Shown: positions 1-5,463 of the stretch, piece by piece
How positions within the stretch are numbered: the first letter of the stretch is position 1
How the letters are laid out: each line of letters opens with the position of its first letter
Source: Candidatus Cloacimonadota bacterium
GTDB taxonomy: Bacteria > Cloacimonadota > Cloacimonadia > Cloacimonadales > Cloacimonadaceae
Direction of reading: 5' to 3'
Assembly: GCA_028681035.1 (NCBI GenBank)
Contig: JAQUJJ010000194.1
Span: forward strand, 1 to 5,463
Length of the DNA stretch: 5,463 bases
Notes under the pieces: generated by a model
Told to the model about the DNA's origin: nothing
Seen by the model: only the letters and a program-made list of their open reading frames with translations
Database searches by the model: none
Made by a program: the position numbers and the translations under genes

Positions 1-30
1 AAGTTAAGTCCCAAAGGCTGGCGTGAAATA

Positions 31-73
31 CAAAGATTCTTCTTCATCTTTGAGGACCCATAAAGGGTCTTCA
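31..73. other. two abutting hairpins near the left edge
   Basis: The first stem pairs CAAAGAT (31-37) with ATCTTTG (46-52) over an 8-base loop. The second pairs TGAGGACCC (51-59) with GGGTCTTCA (65-73) over the pentaloop ATAAA, with 9 pairs including one G-T wobble. The stems share bases 51-52, so both cannot form at full length, although each could form in slightly shortened form. No T-run follows on either strand, so a classical intrinsic terminator is not supported. A TAA stop at 61-63, in the only plus frame open from the left edge, falls in the second loop. This is compatible with a 3'-end structure of an upstream gene. Confidence 0.4.
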
Positions 74-298
74 CCTTAGCACAATATATTCTTCAAGTTG
101 ATTGAATAAACTTCAAGCAACCAAAAATACATTGATCAAGCTCTGTTTTAGTTGTCAAGGATTATTTTCCTCACCGCATTACTCACGAGATAACTGCAAT
201 CAATCCAGCAAATACTCTCTGCATATTCAGCTCAAGAATATGAACTCTATAGCTATATAGGACCAGGCACCCCTTTCCCTTGATCTCGCCTTGGACAA

Positions 299-348
299 GT
301 CTTCGACTCGAGTTGACTCAGATCCTCAAGTGAACTCGAGTGGAAAAC
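299..348. repeat. 50-base imperfect inverted repeat with two ACTCGAGT palindromes
   Basis: ACTCGAGTT (306-314) is the exact reverse complement of AACTCGAGT (333-341). In the same register the pairing continues outward (302-304 with 343-345, 299-300 with 347-348) and inward (316-318 with 329-331). That gives 17 pairs interrupted only by single mismatches (301/346, 305/342, 315/332), with a 10-base loop at 319-328. The 8-mer ACTCGAGT is itself a palindrome and occurs twice, with starts 28 bp apart. The element could therefore be an RNA hairpin or a pair of sites for a dimeric DNA-binding protein. No adjacent promoter distinguishes these. Confidence 0.5.
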
Positions 349-365
349 GAATCGAAAGCCAGTCG

Positions 366-456
366 ATGGCAGGAAGAGGCGGTGCTTAAAGAAACGAGTC
401 CCTGTTGCGTCCTGAGATAGGTCGATCATAGCAGCCCCTCGCCCACTTCTTGCCAT
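366..456. repeat. 11-bp inverted repeat bounding a 69-base interior
   Basis: Bases 366-376 (ATGGCAGGAAG) pair with 446-456 (CTTCTTGCCAT) over all 11 positions, with one G-T wobble at 372/450. The interior is 69 bases, and two further G-C pairs (378-379 with 443-444) lie beyond one mismatch. The stem sits directly right of the 299-348 hairpin, as expected if the island is transcribed as one structured RNA. It could also be chance or the remains of a decayed element. I do not recognise an RNA family. Confidence 0.35.
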
Positions 457-459
457 ATC

Positions 460-471
460 CACATCGATGTG
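460..471. repeat. 12-bp perfect palindrome CACATCGATGTG
   Basis: A perfect 12-bp palindrome is centred between 465 and 466. About one perfect 12-bp palindrome is expected by chance in a window of this size, so on its own it means little. It is listed because it falls at the right edge of the palindrome-rich island and shares the TCGA core with the other elements there. It could be a binding site for a dimeric regulator. Confidence 0.3.
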
Positions 472-505
472 ATTGGAAACTAATAGCAAGCTATCGAATA
501 GTCCA

Positions 506-525
506 TGGATATCAGCTCATATCCA
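506..525. repeat. 7-bp inverted repeat TGGATAT/ATATCCA
   Basis: TGGATAT (506-512) and ATATCCA (519-525) are exact reverse complements separated by 6 bases (513-518). The element lies about 50 bp upstream of the promoter candidate at 576-605, so it could be an operator or a small hairpin. Nothing further supports either role. Confidence 0.3.
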
Positions 526-575
526 CAAGTTCTGCCGTATTTCAGCTCGCAAAACGATGATGATTAAAAAATAGC

Positions 576-605
576 TTGACTGAAAAAGCAAATACAAAAT
601 AGATT
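576..605 (+). promoter_or_regulatory. candidate sigma-70-like promoter for the lipoprotein gene
   Basis: TTGACT at 576-581 matches five of six bases of the -35 consensus. TAGATT at 600-605 matches four of six of the -10 consensus, with an 18-bp spacer in AT-rich DNA. Transcription from here would leave a leader of roughly 120 bases before the start codon at 735. The consensus is the E. coli one, and promoters in the FCB group can differ, so this is only a candidate. Confidence 0.25.
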
Positions 606-723
606 GAAAACAGGTCTTTGATCTTAAATATCTTTCAAAAAACGAGTGCTCAGGATGCTCTCAACCGGCTGAACGACCATGAGTTGGAATTCATGCCGAC
701 CCATTTCGCATAACACACTACTC

Positions 724-728
724 AGGAG
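724..728 (+). promoter_or_regulatory. ribosome binding site of the lipoprotein gene
   Basis: AGGAG lies 6 bases before the ATG at 735. An in-frame TAA at 729-731 falls between this site and the ATG, so translation cannot start further upstream. This fixes the start. Confidence 0.85.
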
Positions 729-734
729 TAAAGA

Positions 735-1736
735 ATGAAACGAATAGTAATATTACTTTTAACCCTGGTTACAGCGCTGCTGATTATGGGCGTAAACTCT
801 TGCGATTCCTCTACCTGGAATGGCAAGATGATGATGATAAAGCAAGATGGGAAAGGATTCAAAAACCTTCTCGATATTGGCTATCAAGTTGACCCTCTGT
901 ATGGTTATCACGGGGGATTTGGCTACATGCTTACTACTCAGAATCACCGTATTCTCTATACCGACCCCAGAAGCCTTCATGCTATCAATTACTTTGGCAG
1001 CTTGAACGCTATGTATTTTGATATGGACCCAGGCAACATGATGCCCTCTGCCGATGGGCGCTATGTTTATATGAGAAACGGCAGAATGGATCTGGAAAGT
1101 ATGGTTTTCTATGCCCTATTCCCCGATCTGCACTGGACTGCCCGCCTGGGCAGTATTTCTCCCGATAATCGCTATTTATGCTATACTCTTTCCCGCTATC
1201 AGGAGTCTACCCTTATACGTCTTTATGATGCCACCACCATGCAATATCAGGAATATGATACCGGAGAAACCAGCTACTCCATTCATCCTGTATATCTGCC
1301 GGAGCAAGATTATATCTATTTTACCAGTGCTGCAGGTTTGAAAAAGGTGCGCCCGGATGGAAGCGAACTGTCTGTGGTCAATTCTTATTCTACAGGTGGT
1401 GATGGAGATCTGAGGGTTCTTTTTGGCTCTGATAAGCTGCTCCAGATTGCCGGTAGCTCTGAAGCACATTTGATCGATCTGACTACGGAGAGCGTAGAAC
1501 TGTCCTTTACGATGGATAGACCCTACGCTTCGGCACACAGACCTTTGATTTGTGCCAGTATGAAGGCAAGCAAGATATTCTTTGTGAGAGAGAATAGAAT
1601 AATGTCCTATGATTGGAATAGTGGGCTGGAGCAGCTTGTATTCAAAGGCTCCTCCAAGAAAGCCAATATCCATACAAGTATCACCTGCTCCTGGGACGGA
1701 GAATGGGTTTTCTTTGTGGGGATTATAAAGGATTAA
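735..1736 (+). CDS. predicted lipoprotein with TolB/PD40-like beta-propeller repeats
   Basis: The 333-residue product has a lipoprotein-type leader: basic MKR, a hydrophobic core at residues 4-20, then VNSC with the candidate lipidated cysteine at 23 (Asn at -2 is unusual but tolerated). Asp24 would keep it in the inner membrane under E. coli Lol rules, which may not hold in this phylum. The rest is beta-rich and carries repeated blade motifs of the TolB/PD40 type: KQDGKGFKNLLD (36-47), SADGRYVYM (105-113), SPDNRYLCYT (142-151), RPDGSEL (206-212) and SWDGEWVFFV (319-328). These are spaced unevenly, and four to six blades are plausible. I see no catalytic motif, no periplasmic D1 domain as in true TolB and no T9SS sorting tail, so it is probably not TolB. 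A likely role is an envelope-bound binding or scaffold protein; the substrate is unknown. Strong AGGAG site; the next gene starts 211 bp downstream on the same strand. Confidence 0.8.
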   Translation: MKRIVILLLTLVTALLIMGVNSCDSSTWNGKMMMIKQDGKGFKNLLDIGYQVDPLYGYHGGFGYMLTTQNHRILYTDPRSLHAINYFGSLNAMYFDMDPGNMMPSADGRYVYMRNGRMDLESMVFYALFPDLHWTARLGSISPDNRYLCYTLSRYQESTLIRLYDATTMQYQEYDTGETSYSIHPVYLPEQDYIYFTSAAGLKKVRPDGSELSVVNSYSTGGDGDLRVLFGSDKLLQIAGSSEAHLIDLTTESVELSFTMDRPYASAHRPLICASMKASKIFFVRENRIMSYDWNSGLEQLVFKGSSKKANIHTSITCSWDGEWVFFVGIIKD

Positions 1737-1778
1737 GCAGCTTCTCACAATAGAATATTCATAAAGGACTGGTACTAC

Positions 1779-1798
1779 TCTGCTTTCTTATAAGCAGA
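1779..1798 (+). terminator. small hairpin after the lipoprotein gene, no T-run
   Basis: TCTGCTT (1779-1785) pairs perfectly with AAGCAGA (1792-1798) over a 6-base loop, starting 43 bases after the stop codon. No T-run follows, so it is at best a weak or factor-assisted terminator, or a 3'-end stabilising hairpin. The stem is only moderately G+C-rich. Confidence 0.3.
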
Positions 1799-1936
1799 TA
1801 GATCAGACCCTGATTTCTTCTCGCCCATTCTTAAAATCTTTTTAATAATCCGCGCCTTGGAACAAGTATTGCATATCAGTAATGCTAAGGTCTCGGGAGA
1901 CTCTTGCGACTTCCATTGAAAGCACCCTCCCGGCCA

Positions 1937-1942
1937 AAGGAG
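1937..1942 (+). promoter_or_regulatory. ribosome binding site that decides the start at 1948
   Basis: AAGGAG lies 5 bases before the ATG at 1948. The reading frame stays open upstream to another ATG at 1882, which would add 22 polar residues ahead of the signal peptide and put this strong site inside the coding region. The site plus the signal peptide make 1948 the better start. Confidence 0.85.
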
Positions 1943-1947
1943 AAGAA

Positions 1948-4905
1948 ATGAAACGCTACCTTGGCATCTTAGTTTTTTTGTCGTTCACTTTGCTGCTTTG
2001 CGCACAGCCAATTACTGATGTGAGAACTTCTCAGGATATCAGATATCAAGGTAATGTGGTAACAAACTCCGCAGGCGAAACTTGGGTTTTATGGGAAGAG
2101 AATGCCGGCTCCGGCTACCAGATCCAAGCCCAGAAATATAGTACCCTCGGCAATGCCGCTTTTGATTCGCCCGTCATTATTTCCACAGGCATATATCCTG
2201 TGTTCTTAGTAGAAACAGTAGCCACAAGTGATGGCGGTGTAGTACTTTTGTATATTCAGGATATTGAGCAGCAAGTCATCATGAAGGTGCAGAAGCTAAA
2301 CTCCCTGGGGCAAGCCCAATGGACGGGAAACGGCACATTCGTGGCGCCGGCTATGTCGCCAAGTACGAATCTCGCCCCCCCGGAGGCAAAGCTATGTGCA
2401 AATAATCTGGGAGGCGCTTTCTTGGTTTATTGGGGCCGCGACGATCTGCATGGATTCGTCTTACACGGCATGAATTACGATGCTTCCGGAAACAATATCT
2501 GGACTGAAGAAAATCTGTTTTTGAATCCCGTAACGTTCAAAGTCAATCAGCTTCTGCTCACCGATGCAGGGGACTTGATTATCAATTCTGCCCACATGCA
2601 GGGCAGTTTTTTTAGAAAGGTGAATAATAGCGGGCTTAGCATTGGCAACGATCCGATGTTTGCAGCCGACGCGGTAATTCCCGCTCATCCCAGACAACCT
2701 AGAATGCAGAAGGGCAATAGTGGGCAGATCCTGATCTATTCCAGTGTATTCCATGAGGGAAACCCCTTGGAAATGCAATTGATGGACGCCAGCGGCAACC
2801 TTGTGTACAGTAGTCTGAAACAGCTTCCCGTGGGTCTCATCGATGAAAATATCGGCGAGCTTAAGATTGCGGCAAGCTCTGATGGTGGATTTATCCTGTC
2901 CTGCCTTACAAGCCAAAACCTGCATGAAGCTAGCGAACTGAGAGTTCAACGCCTGGATGCCAATCTGGAACCAGTCTGGGGAAGCGAAAATCCCCTGATC
3001 CTATCAAACTCCCATCACTTTAAGGATCTCGATATGGCTGTGGATGCATCGGATAATACCTGGCTTGCAGTGGTGAGGATGCTAAACGGACATCGTGATA
3101 TGCAAGTGGAGATGCTGAAGCTGAGCCCCGATGGCATTCCTGCCTTCTCCACCCAGACCGTAAGCCTAAGCACGGAAAATAAATGCTCCCCCAGATATTC
3201 TCTGTTCTCAAACAAAGCAATGCTTACCTGGGGTGACAATAACGGCGATCAGATCTCCCTGCTCAGACAAATATTTACCGCCAGCGGAGAGGGGCTCTTG
3301 ACAGGGGATGAGGCTCGCATCAGTTCCCGGCTCTACGGGGCAGCATACCTTTTCGGAGTATATGCCCTCGGCAGCAAGACTATCTGTCTCATGTATGATG
3401 AGCGCGGAGGGTGGAAACAAGTCTACTACCAGATTCTGGATAGCGGCATGAATCAATATTTGCAGGAAAATGGCCAAGCGCTTGACCCCAGTGATGATGT
3501 GCAGCATACCATCCATGTGGCCAAAGCAAGCCCGCAGAATACCCTCTATGTACTCTATAGTAAATACTATGGTGACACAAATAATATGCTGTATCTGCAA
3601 GAGATAGATGCGGAGGGAGCTCAATTGTATCCTGGAAGTGGAATTCTGCTGGGAACTGGAGATTTCTTCGGTGAACAGGCAACGATCGGATTCGAGAATG
3701 AATCCGCTTATGTGTACTGGGCCTATCCTAAATTAGAAGAGGGCATCTACAGAATAGCCATCAAGGGTCAAAGAATCGTGGCTGGCGCCATCCAATGGGA
3801 AGCTGGCGGGTTGGATTTCTGCAGCCAGCCTCAGGGAGAGGCATCATATCCGGATGCTCAAGGCCGCTATCTGATATTCTCTAACCGTTCTATACCTGAG
3901 TCTCGCTACGAGATAAAGGCCTTGCGCATAGAGCCAACTGGCTTAATATCACCAGGTTGGCCCGTAGAGGGACTGTCCATGATTGATGCCGGGCTGGATG
4001 GGAGTTATTATTACCGTCACCAAGCCGGGATTATCGAAGACAATCTTTACTGTTTTGTAATGGGCGTTGAAGAGGATACAGTAATCTTAAAAGCCCAAAA
4101 ACTAAACACTTCAGGACTGAGGTTATGGGGCGATGCCGGCCTGCAAATCAGCAATAACACTGAGAGCATGCAGGCATTGATTAATCCAGTTATCAACGAT
4201 CAGATCAGTATCCTGTATGAGAAGGATAATGCTGACATTTATTTGCAAAAACTGGATACAGATGGCAATATGCTATTTGTCGGGGATGGCATTTGGATGC
4301 CTGGCTTCAATTCTTATGTTCAGGACTGGCAATTGAATCAATATGCAAATGGCAGCTATTCATACTTTTGGATGGATGGGGACCAGTACAGTGGATACGA
4401 TCTGAAACATGTATATGTAAGCCCGGATGGCAGCTTTCAGGAAGTTCAGCTTATTCAAACGGCGGATTTCTATCAATTCAATACGACAATCTGTGATAAT
4501 AGTACAGTAATATGCTGGTCTCATCGCAACGACAATACTTTCGACTGGGGACCAATCTTGTTCAGCGTAAGCGCTACAGCCCTTGCTGAGCCAATCGCCA
4601 ATGCGGATCTCGCAAATGTGCCAATGCCTATGGTAATCCTGAACCAAAACTCCCCCAATCCCTTCACAGGCACCACGAGAATCTCTTATAAACTGCGTGA
4701 TGCCAGCCCGGTGAAGATTCAGGTCTTTAATATCAAAGGGCAATTGGTACATGAGCTTCCGCAAATCCAAAAAGCTGCGGGAGAATACTCTTGGGATTGG
4801 GATGGCACGGATGCCAATGGCAAGAAATGCGCTGCTGGAATCTACCTTTACAAAGTGCACTCAGGAAGATATAGTGCCAGCAGGAAAATGATCCTTTTGC
4901 GCTAA
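1948..4905 (+). CDS. large secreted repeat protein with T9SS type A sorting domain
   Basis: The 985-residue product begins with a signal peptide (MKRYLG, hydrophobic 6-18, likely cleavage in LCA-Q after residue 19). Residues about 35-876 form roughly 16 degenerate repeats of about 50 residues. Each has a hydrophobic strand such as ETWVLWEE (44-51) or GGAFLVYW (155-162), then a second strand ending in a turn such as VQKLNSLGQAQW (114-125) or AQKLNTSGLRLW (716-727). The pattern suggests one or more beta-propellers. Residues 893-985 are a FlgD-like Ig/type A sorting domain: NSPNPF (901-906), KIQVFNIKGQLV (923-934), WDWDGTDANG (949-958), AAGIYLYKV (962-970) and terminal SRKMILLR. In known T9SS cargo this tail directs export across the outer membrane and is removed or used for surface attachment. 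No protease, glycosidase or other catalytic motif is visible, so binding or adhesion is inferred. The nearby lipoprotein is also propeller-like. The T9SS machinery itself is not in the window. Confidence 0.88.
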   Translation: MKRYLGILVFLSFTLLLCAQPITDVRTSQDIRYQGNVVTNSAGETWVLWEENAGSGYQIQAQKYSTLGNAAFDSPVIISTGIYPVFLVETVATSDGGVVLLYIQDIEQQVIMKVQKLNSLGQAQWTGNGTFVAPAMSPSTNLAPPEAKLCANNLGGAFLVYWGRDDLHGFVLHGMNYDASGNNIWTEENLFLNPVTFKVNQLLLTDAGDLIINSAHMQGSFFRKVNNSGLSIGNDPMFAADAVIPAHPRQPRMQKGNSGQILIYSSVFHEGNPLEMQLMDASGNLVYSSLKQLPVGLIDENIGELKIAASSDGGFILSCLTSQNLHEASELRVQRLDANLEPVWGSENPLILSNSHHFKDLDMAVDASDNTWLAVVRMLNGHRDMQVEMLKLSPDGIPAFSTQTVSLSTENKCSPRYSLFSNKAMLTWGDNNGDQISLLRQIFTASGEGLLTGDEARISSRLYGAAYLFGVYALGSKTICLMYDERGGWKQVYYQILDSGMNQYLQENGQALDPSDDVQHTIHVAKASPQNTLYVLYSKYYGDTNNMLYLQEIDAEGAQLYPGSGILLGTGDFFGEQATIGFENESAYVYWAYPKLEEGIYRIAIKGQRIVAGAIQWEAGGLDFCSQPQGEASYPDAQGRYLIFSNRSIPESRYEIKALRIEPTGLISPGWPVEGLSMIDAGLDGSYYYRHQAGIIEDNLYCFVMGVEEDTVILKAQKLNTSGLRLWGDAGLQISNNTESMQALINPVINDQISILYEKDNADIYLQKLDTDGNMLFVGDGIWMPGFNSYVQDWQLNQYANGSYSYFWMDGDQYSGYDLKHVYVSPDGSFQEVQLIQTADFYQFNTTICDNSTVICWSHRNDNTFDWGPILFSVSATALAEPIANADLANVPMPMVILNQNSPNPFTGTTRISYKLRDASPVKIQVFNIKGQLVHELPQIQKAAGEYSWDWDGTDANGKKCAAGIYLYKVHSGRYSASRKMILLR
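2050..4575 (+). repeat. about 16 degenerate protein repeats (propeller-like blades)
   Basis: I aligned the repeats by eye on the first-strand motif. First-strand segments begin near residues 43, 96, 155, 208, 259, 313, 371, 423, 477, 531, 586, 639, 699, 752, 802 and 851. Spacing is 49-60 residues and very regular. The second strand typically reads like (V/L)QKL(N/D)..G...W, as at 114-125, 333-344, 716-727 and 766-777. The last repeat is the most divergent. The repeats differ strongly at DNA level, so the array is ancient rather than a recent tandem expansion. Sixteen blades would fit two 8-bladed propellers, but the split is inference. Confidence 0.65.
4624..4902 (+). other. C-terminal T9SS sorting domain (FlgD-like Ig fold)
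   Basis: This codes for residues 893-985 of the secreted protein. It contains the NSPNPF opening motif, the VFNIKGQLV strand, the WDGTDANGK turn, GIYLYKV and a basic/hydrophobic end, SRKMILLR. This order is diagnostic of type A sorting tails in the FCB group. A linker at about 877-892 (rich in Ala, Pro and Met) separates it from the repeats. Confidence 0.88.
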
Positions 4906-5122
4906 ATGAACCCAATAAAACGAGAAACTTCTCACCTGGGATGATTCTCTGACTATCAGCAAGTATGGTGGCTCTTTTCAGAGCTAAGTGATCGAGATTG
5001 TTCGCTTTAATCTGAAGAGAGCCACTAAAGTTTCTATGCTTTGTTTGGCCGAACACTGCTCTCCCCTACCTTAGAACTCATCTCTGTCAACTCTTATTTT
5101 GGCTTTTAGATATTTCGGAAAC
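4906..5122. other. intergenic region between convergent genes
   Basis: This 217-bp gap separates the stop of the secreted-protein gene from the stop of the minus-strand gene. It holds the large stem-loop at 4968-5025. An outer 8-bp pairing of AGAAACTT (4923-4930) with AAGTTTCT (5028-5035) could close a larger structure around it. A short GGAAA/TTTCC hairpin (5117-5121 with 5129-5133) overlaps the stop codon of the minus-strand gene. I see no gene here. Confidence 0.6.
4968..5025. terminator. long near-perfect stem-loop, candidate bidirectional 3'-end structure
   Basis: Bases 4968-4982 pair with 5011-5025 over all 15 positions, with a single wobble (4976/5017). In the same register there follow a symmetric 3x3 internal loop (4983-4985/5008-5010) and a second 6-bp stem (4986-4991 with 5002-5007, one wobble), then an apical loop. 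The structure begins 62 bases after the plus-strand stop and ends 97 bases from the minus-strand stop. The downstream plus-strand DNA (5026-5045) is moderately T-rich but has no clean T-run. The symmetric position between convergent genes fits a shared terminator or mRNA-end structure. It could also be a REP- or MITE-like dispersed repeat. Confidence 0.55.
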
Positions 5123-5463
5123 TTAGAATTTCCAGATGTCGTTTTTATCGGTAAAAAATCCCTGCCCCAGTATGCTCAGATCCGAATCGGTAACATACCA
5201 ATCCTCCGCTCCATGGGAAAAAGCATTGCTGCCTTTCATGCCCGCGGTGGTCTGGGCAGTATAAACAGCCATGCCGAGCTCTGGATTCTGGGGATGTGGC
5301 AGACAAGCTGCGATTCGTAGATCGGTACCTGCATATTCTTTGTCTGCAATCACCTTATCTGGCAAGATCTTGAACGGCAGAAGATCCAGATACTTTTCCA
5401 GCCAGAGGTTCGTACCCCAAGCGCCGTAAACATATACATTCTTGTCCTTCAGATCCAGTTTCA
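5123..5463 (-). CDS. C-terminal part of an unidentified protein, 5' end outside the window
   Basis: The frame is open on the minus strand from the right edge to a TAA at 5123-5125, giving 112 visible residues. An in-frame TTG at 5363-5365 is an internal leucine rather than the start, because protein-like sequence continues upstream: VYVYGAWGTNLWLEKY at visible residues 9-24. Other visible features are LPFKILPDK (28-36), CLPHPQNPELGMAVYTAQ (53-70) and SHGAEDWYV (82-90), and the protein ends in WKF. The order 'YG..GTN.wl.k...LPf.i' then 'PhPqNPe.g..vY.a' resembles, from memory, the C-terminal portion of some alpha/beta-hydrolase or peptidase-like secreted proteins. I cannot name the family with confidence. 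The gene converges on the secreted-protein gene. Confidence 0.7.
   Translation of the reverse strand, partial: KLDLKDKNVYVYGAWGTNLWLEKYLDLLPFKILPDKVIADKEYAGTDLRIAACLPHPQNPELGMAVYTAQTTAGMKGSNAFSHGAEDWYVTDSDLSILGQGFFTDKNDIWKF

Larger units (their letters stand above)
1..734. other. gene-free left region with hairpins and a palindrome-rich island
   Basis: I see no supportable gene here. The DNA at 74-250 and 540-650 is AT-rich and full of stops in all frames. The stretch at about 250-490 is richer in G+C and carries several inverted repeats, listed separately. Frame 1 of the plus strand is open from base 1 to a TAA at 61-63 (20 codons ending in FIFEDP). This could be the very end of an upstream gene, but it is too short to judge. 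The first complete gene starts at 735, so this is an unusually long spacer for a bacterial genome. It may hold a non-coding RNA, a decayed gene or regulatory DNA. Confidence 0.6.
1737..1947 (+). other. spacer between the two propeller genes
   Basis: The 211-bp gap holds a small hairpin (1779-1798), an AT-rich segment at 1829-1849 and the ribosome binding site at 1937-1942. I found no convincing -35/-10 pair. TTGGAA at 1857-1862 is the nearest -35-like match but lacks a good -10 partner. The gap is too long for tight operon coupling but does not rule out co-transcription. A weak 6-bp pairing (CGGGAG at 1894-1899 with CTCCCG at 1927-1932) lies just before the ribosome binding site. Confidence 0.5.

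Noticed and set aside
1..63. 20-codon open stretch on the plus strand ending at TAA, as the end of an upstream gene
   Set aside because: It is too short to distinguish from chance. The minus strand is also open over this stretch in one frame, with an ATG at 47-45. It is mentioned only in the region note.
253..489. 78-codon open frame on the minus strand in the TCGA-rich island
   Set aside because: It has no ribosome binding site that I can see, low-complexity polar sequence and no recognisable motif. Its path through several inverted repeats better explains the lack of stops.
505..567. 20-codon ORF starting at the ATG at 505
   Set aside because: There is no ribosome binding site, a stop lies directly upstream, and its 5' part is the 506-525 inverted repeat.
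735..1736. identification of the lipoprotein as TolB
   Set aside because: It has only blade-like repeats. The N-terminal TolB domain is absent, and there are no tol/pal neighbours.
1176..1748. 190-codon minus-strand open frame opposite the lipoprotein gene
   Set aside because: It is a shadow of a gene with a clear signal sequence, ribosome binding site and blade motifs. The antisense product has no coherent motif.
1831..1845. TTAAAA/TTTTAA inverted repeat as a terminator or promoter
   Set aside because: It is only A-T pairs in AT-rich DNA, with a loop too short for a stable stem and no good -35 partner.
1741..4935. shared CTTCTCAC octamer soon after both plus-strand stop codons (1741-1748 and 4928-4935)
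   Set aside because: An 8-base match in a window of this size is expected by chance, and the flanks do not match.
4360..5056. minus-strand open frames opposite the 3' end of the secreted-protein gene and the following gap
   Set aside because: They overlap the well-supported sorting domain, and their translations show no domain or plausible start signal.
5099..5320. 73-codon plus-strand open frame at the right end
   Set aside because: It lies opposite the minus-strand partial gene, whose translation is protein-like up to the window edge.

Overview
The window looks like chromosomal DNA from a Gram-negative bacterium of the Fibrobacteres-Chlorobi-Bacteroidetes (FCB) superphylum. The best guess is Candidatus Cloacimonadota or a close relative. 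The main evidence is the C-terminus of the large protein: an NSPNPF motif, a VFNIKGQLV strand, a WDGTDANGK...GIYLYKV segment and a final SRKMILLR. This is the type A sorting signal (FlgD-like Ig fold) of type IX secretion system (T9SS) cargo, and the wording 'IKGQLV' with 'WDGTD.NGK' is, from memory, typical of Cloacimonadota. Base composition is moderate, and genes start with clear AGGAG-type ribosome binding sites. The phylum is an inference.

Layout: positions 1-734 hold no convincing gene. They contain two adjacent hairpins at the far left, an unusual palindrome-rich island at about 299-497 in which TCGA is strongly over-represented, and an AT-rich leader with a weak promoter candidate. 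At 735-1736 (+) lies a 333-residue predicted lipoprotein built of TolB/PD40-like beta-propeller blades. A 211-bp spacer with a small hairpin follows. At 1948-4905 (+) lies a 985-residue secreted protein with a signal peptide, about 16 degenerate ~50-residue repeats (probably beta-propeller blades) and the T9SS sorting domain. After its stop comes a large, nearly perfect stem-loop at 4968-5025. The C-terminal 112 codons of a convergent gene (5123-5463, minus strand) run off the right end.

The two complete genes both encode exported proteins dominated by propeller-like repeats, with no visible catalytic domain: one predicted to be lipid-anchored, the other predicted to be exported across the outer membrane or attached to the surface. 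They may be expressed together, but nothing here proves a shared function. There is no sign of a mobile element, CRISPR array, tRNA or rRNA. The least explained parts are the TCGA-rich island, the 4968-5025 stem-loop and the 16-repeat architecture.
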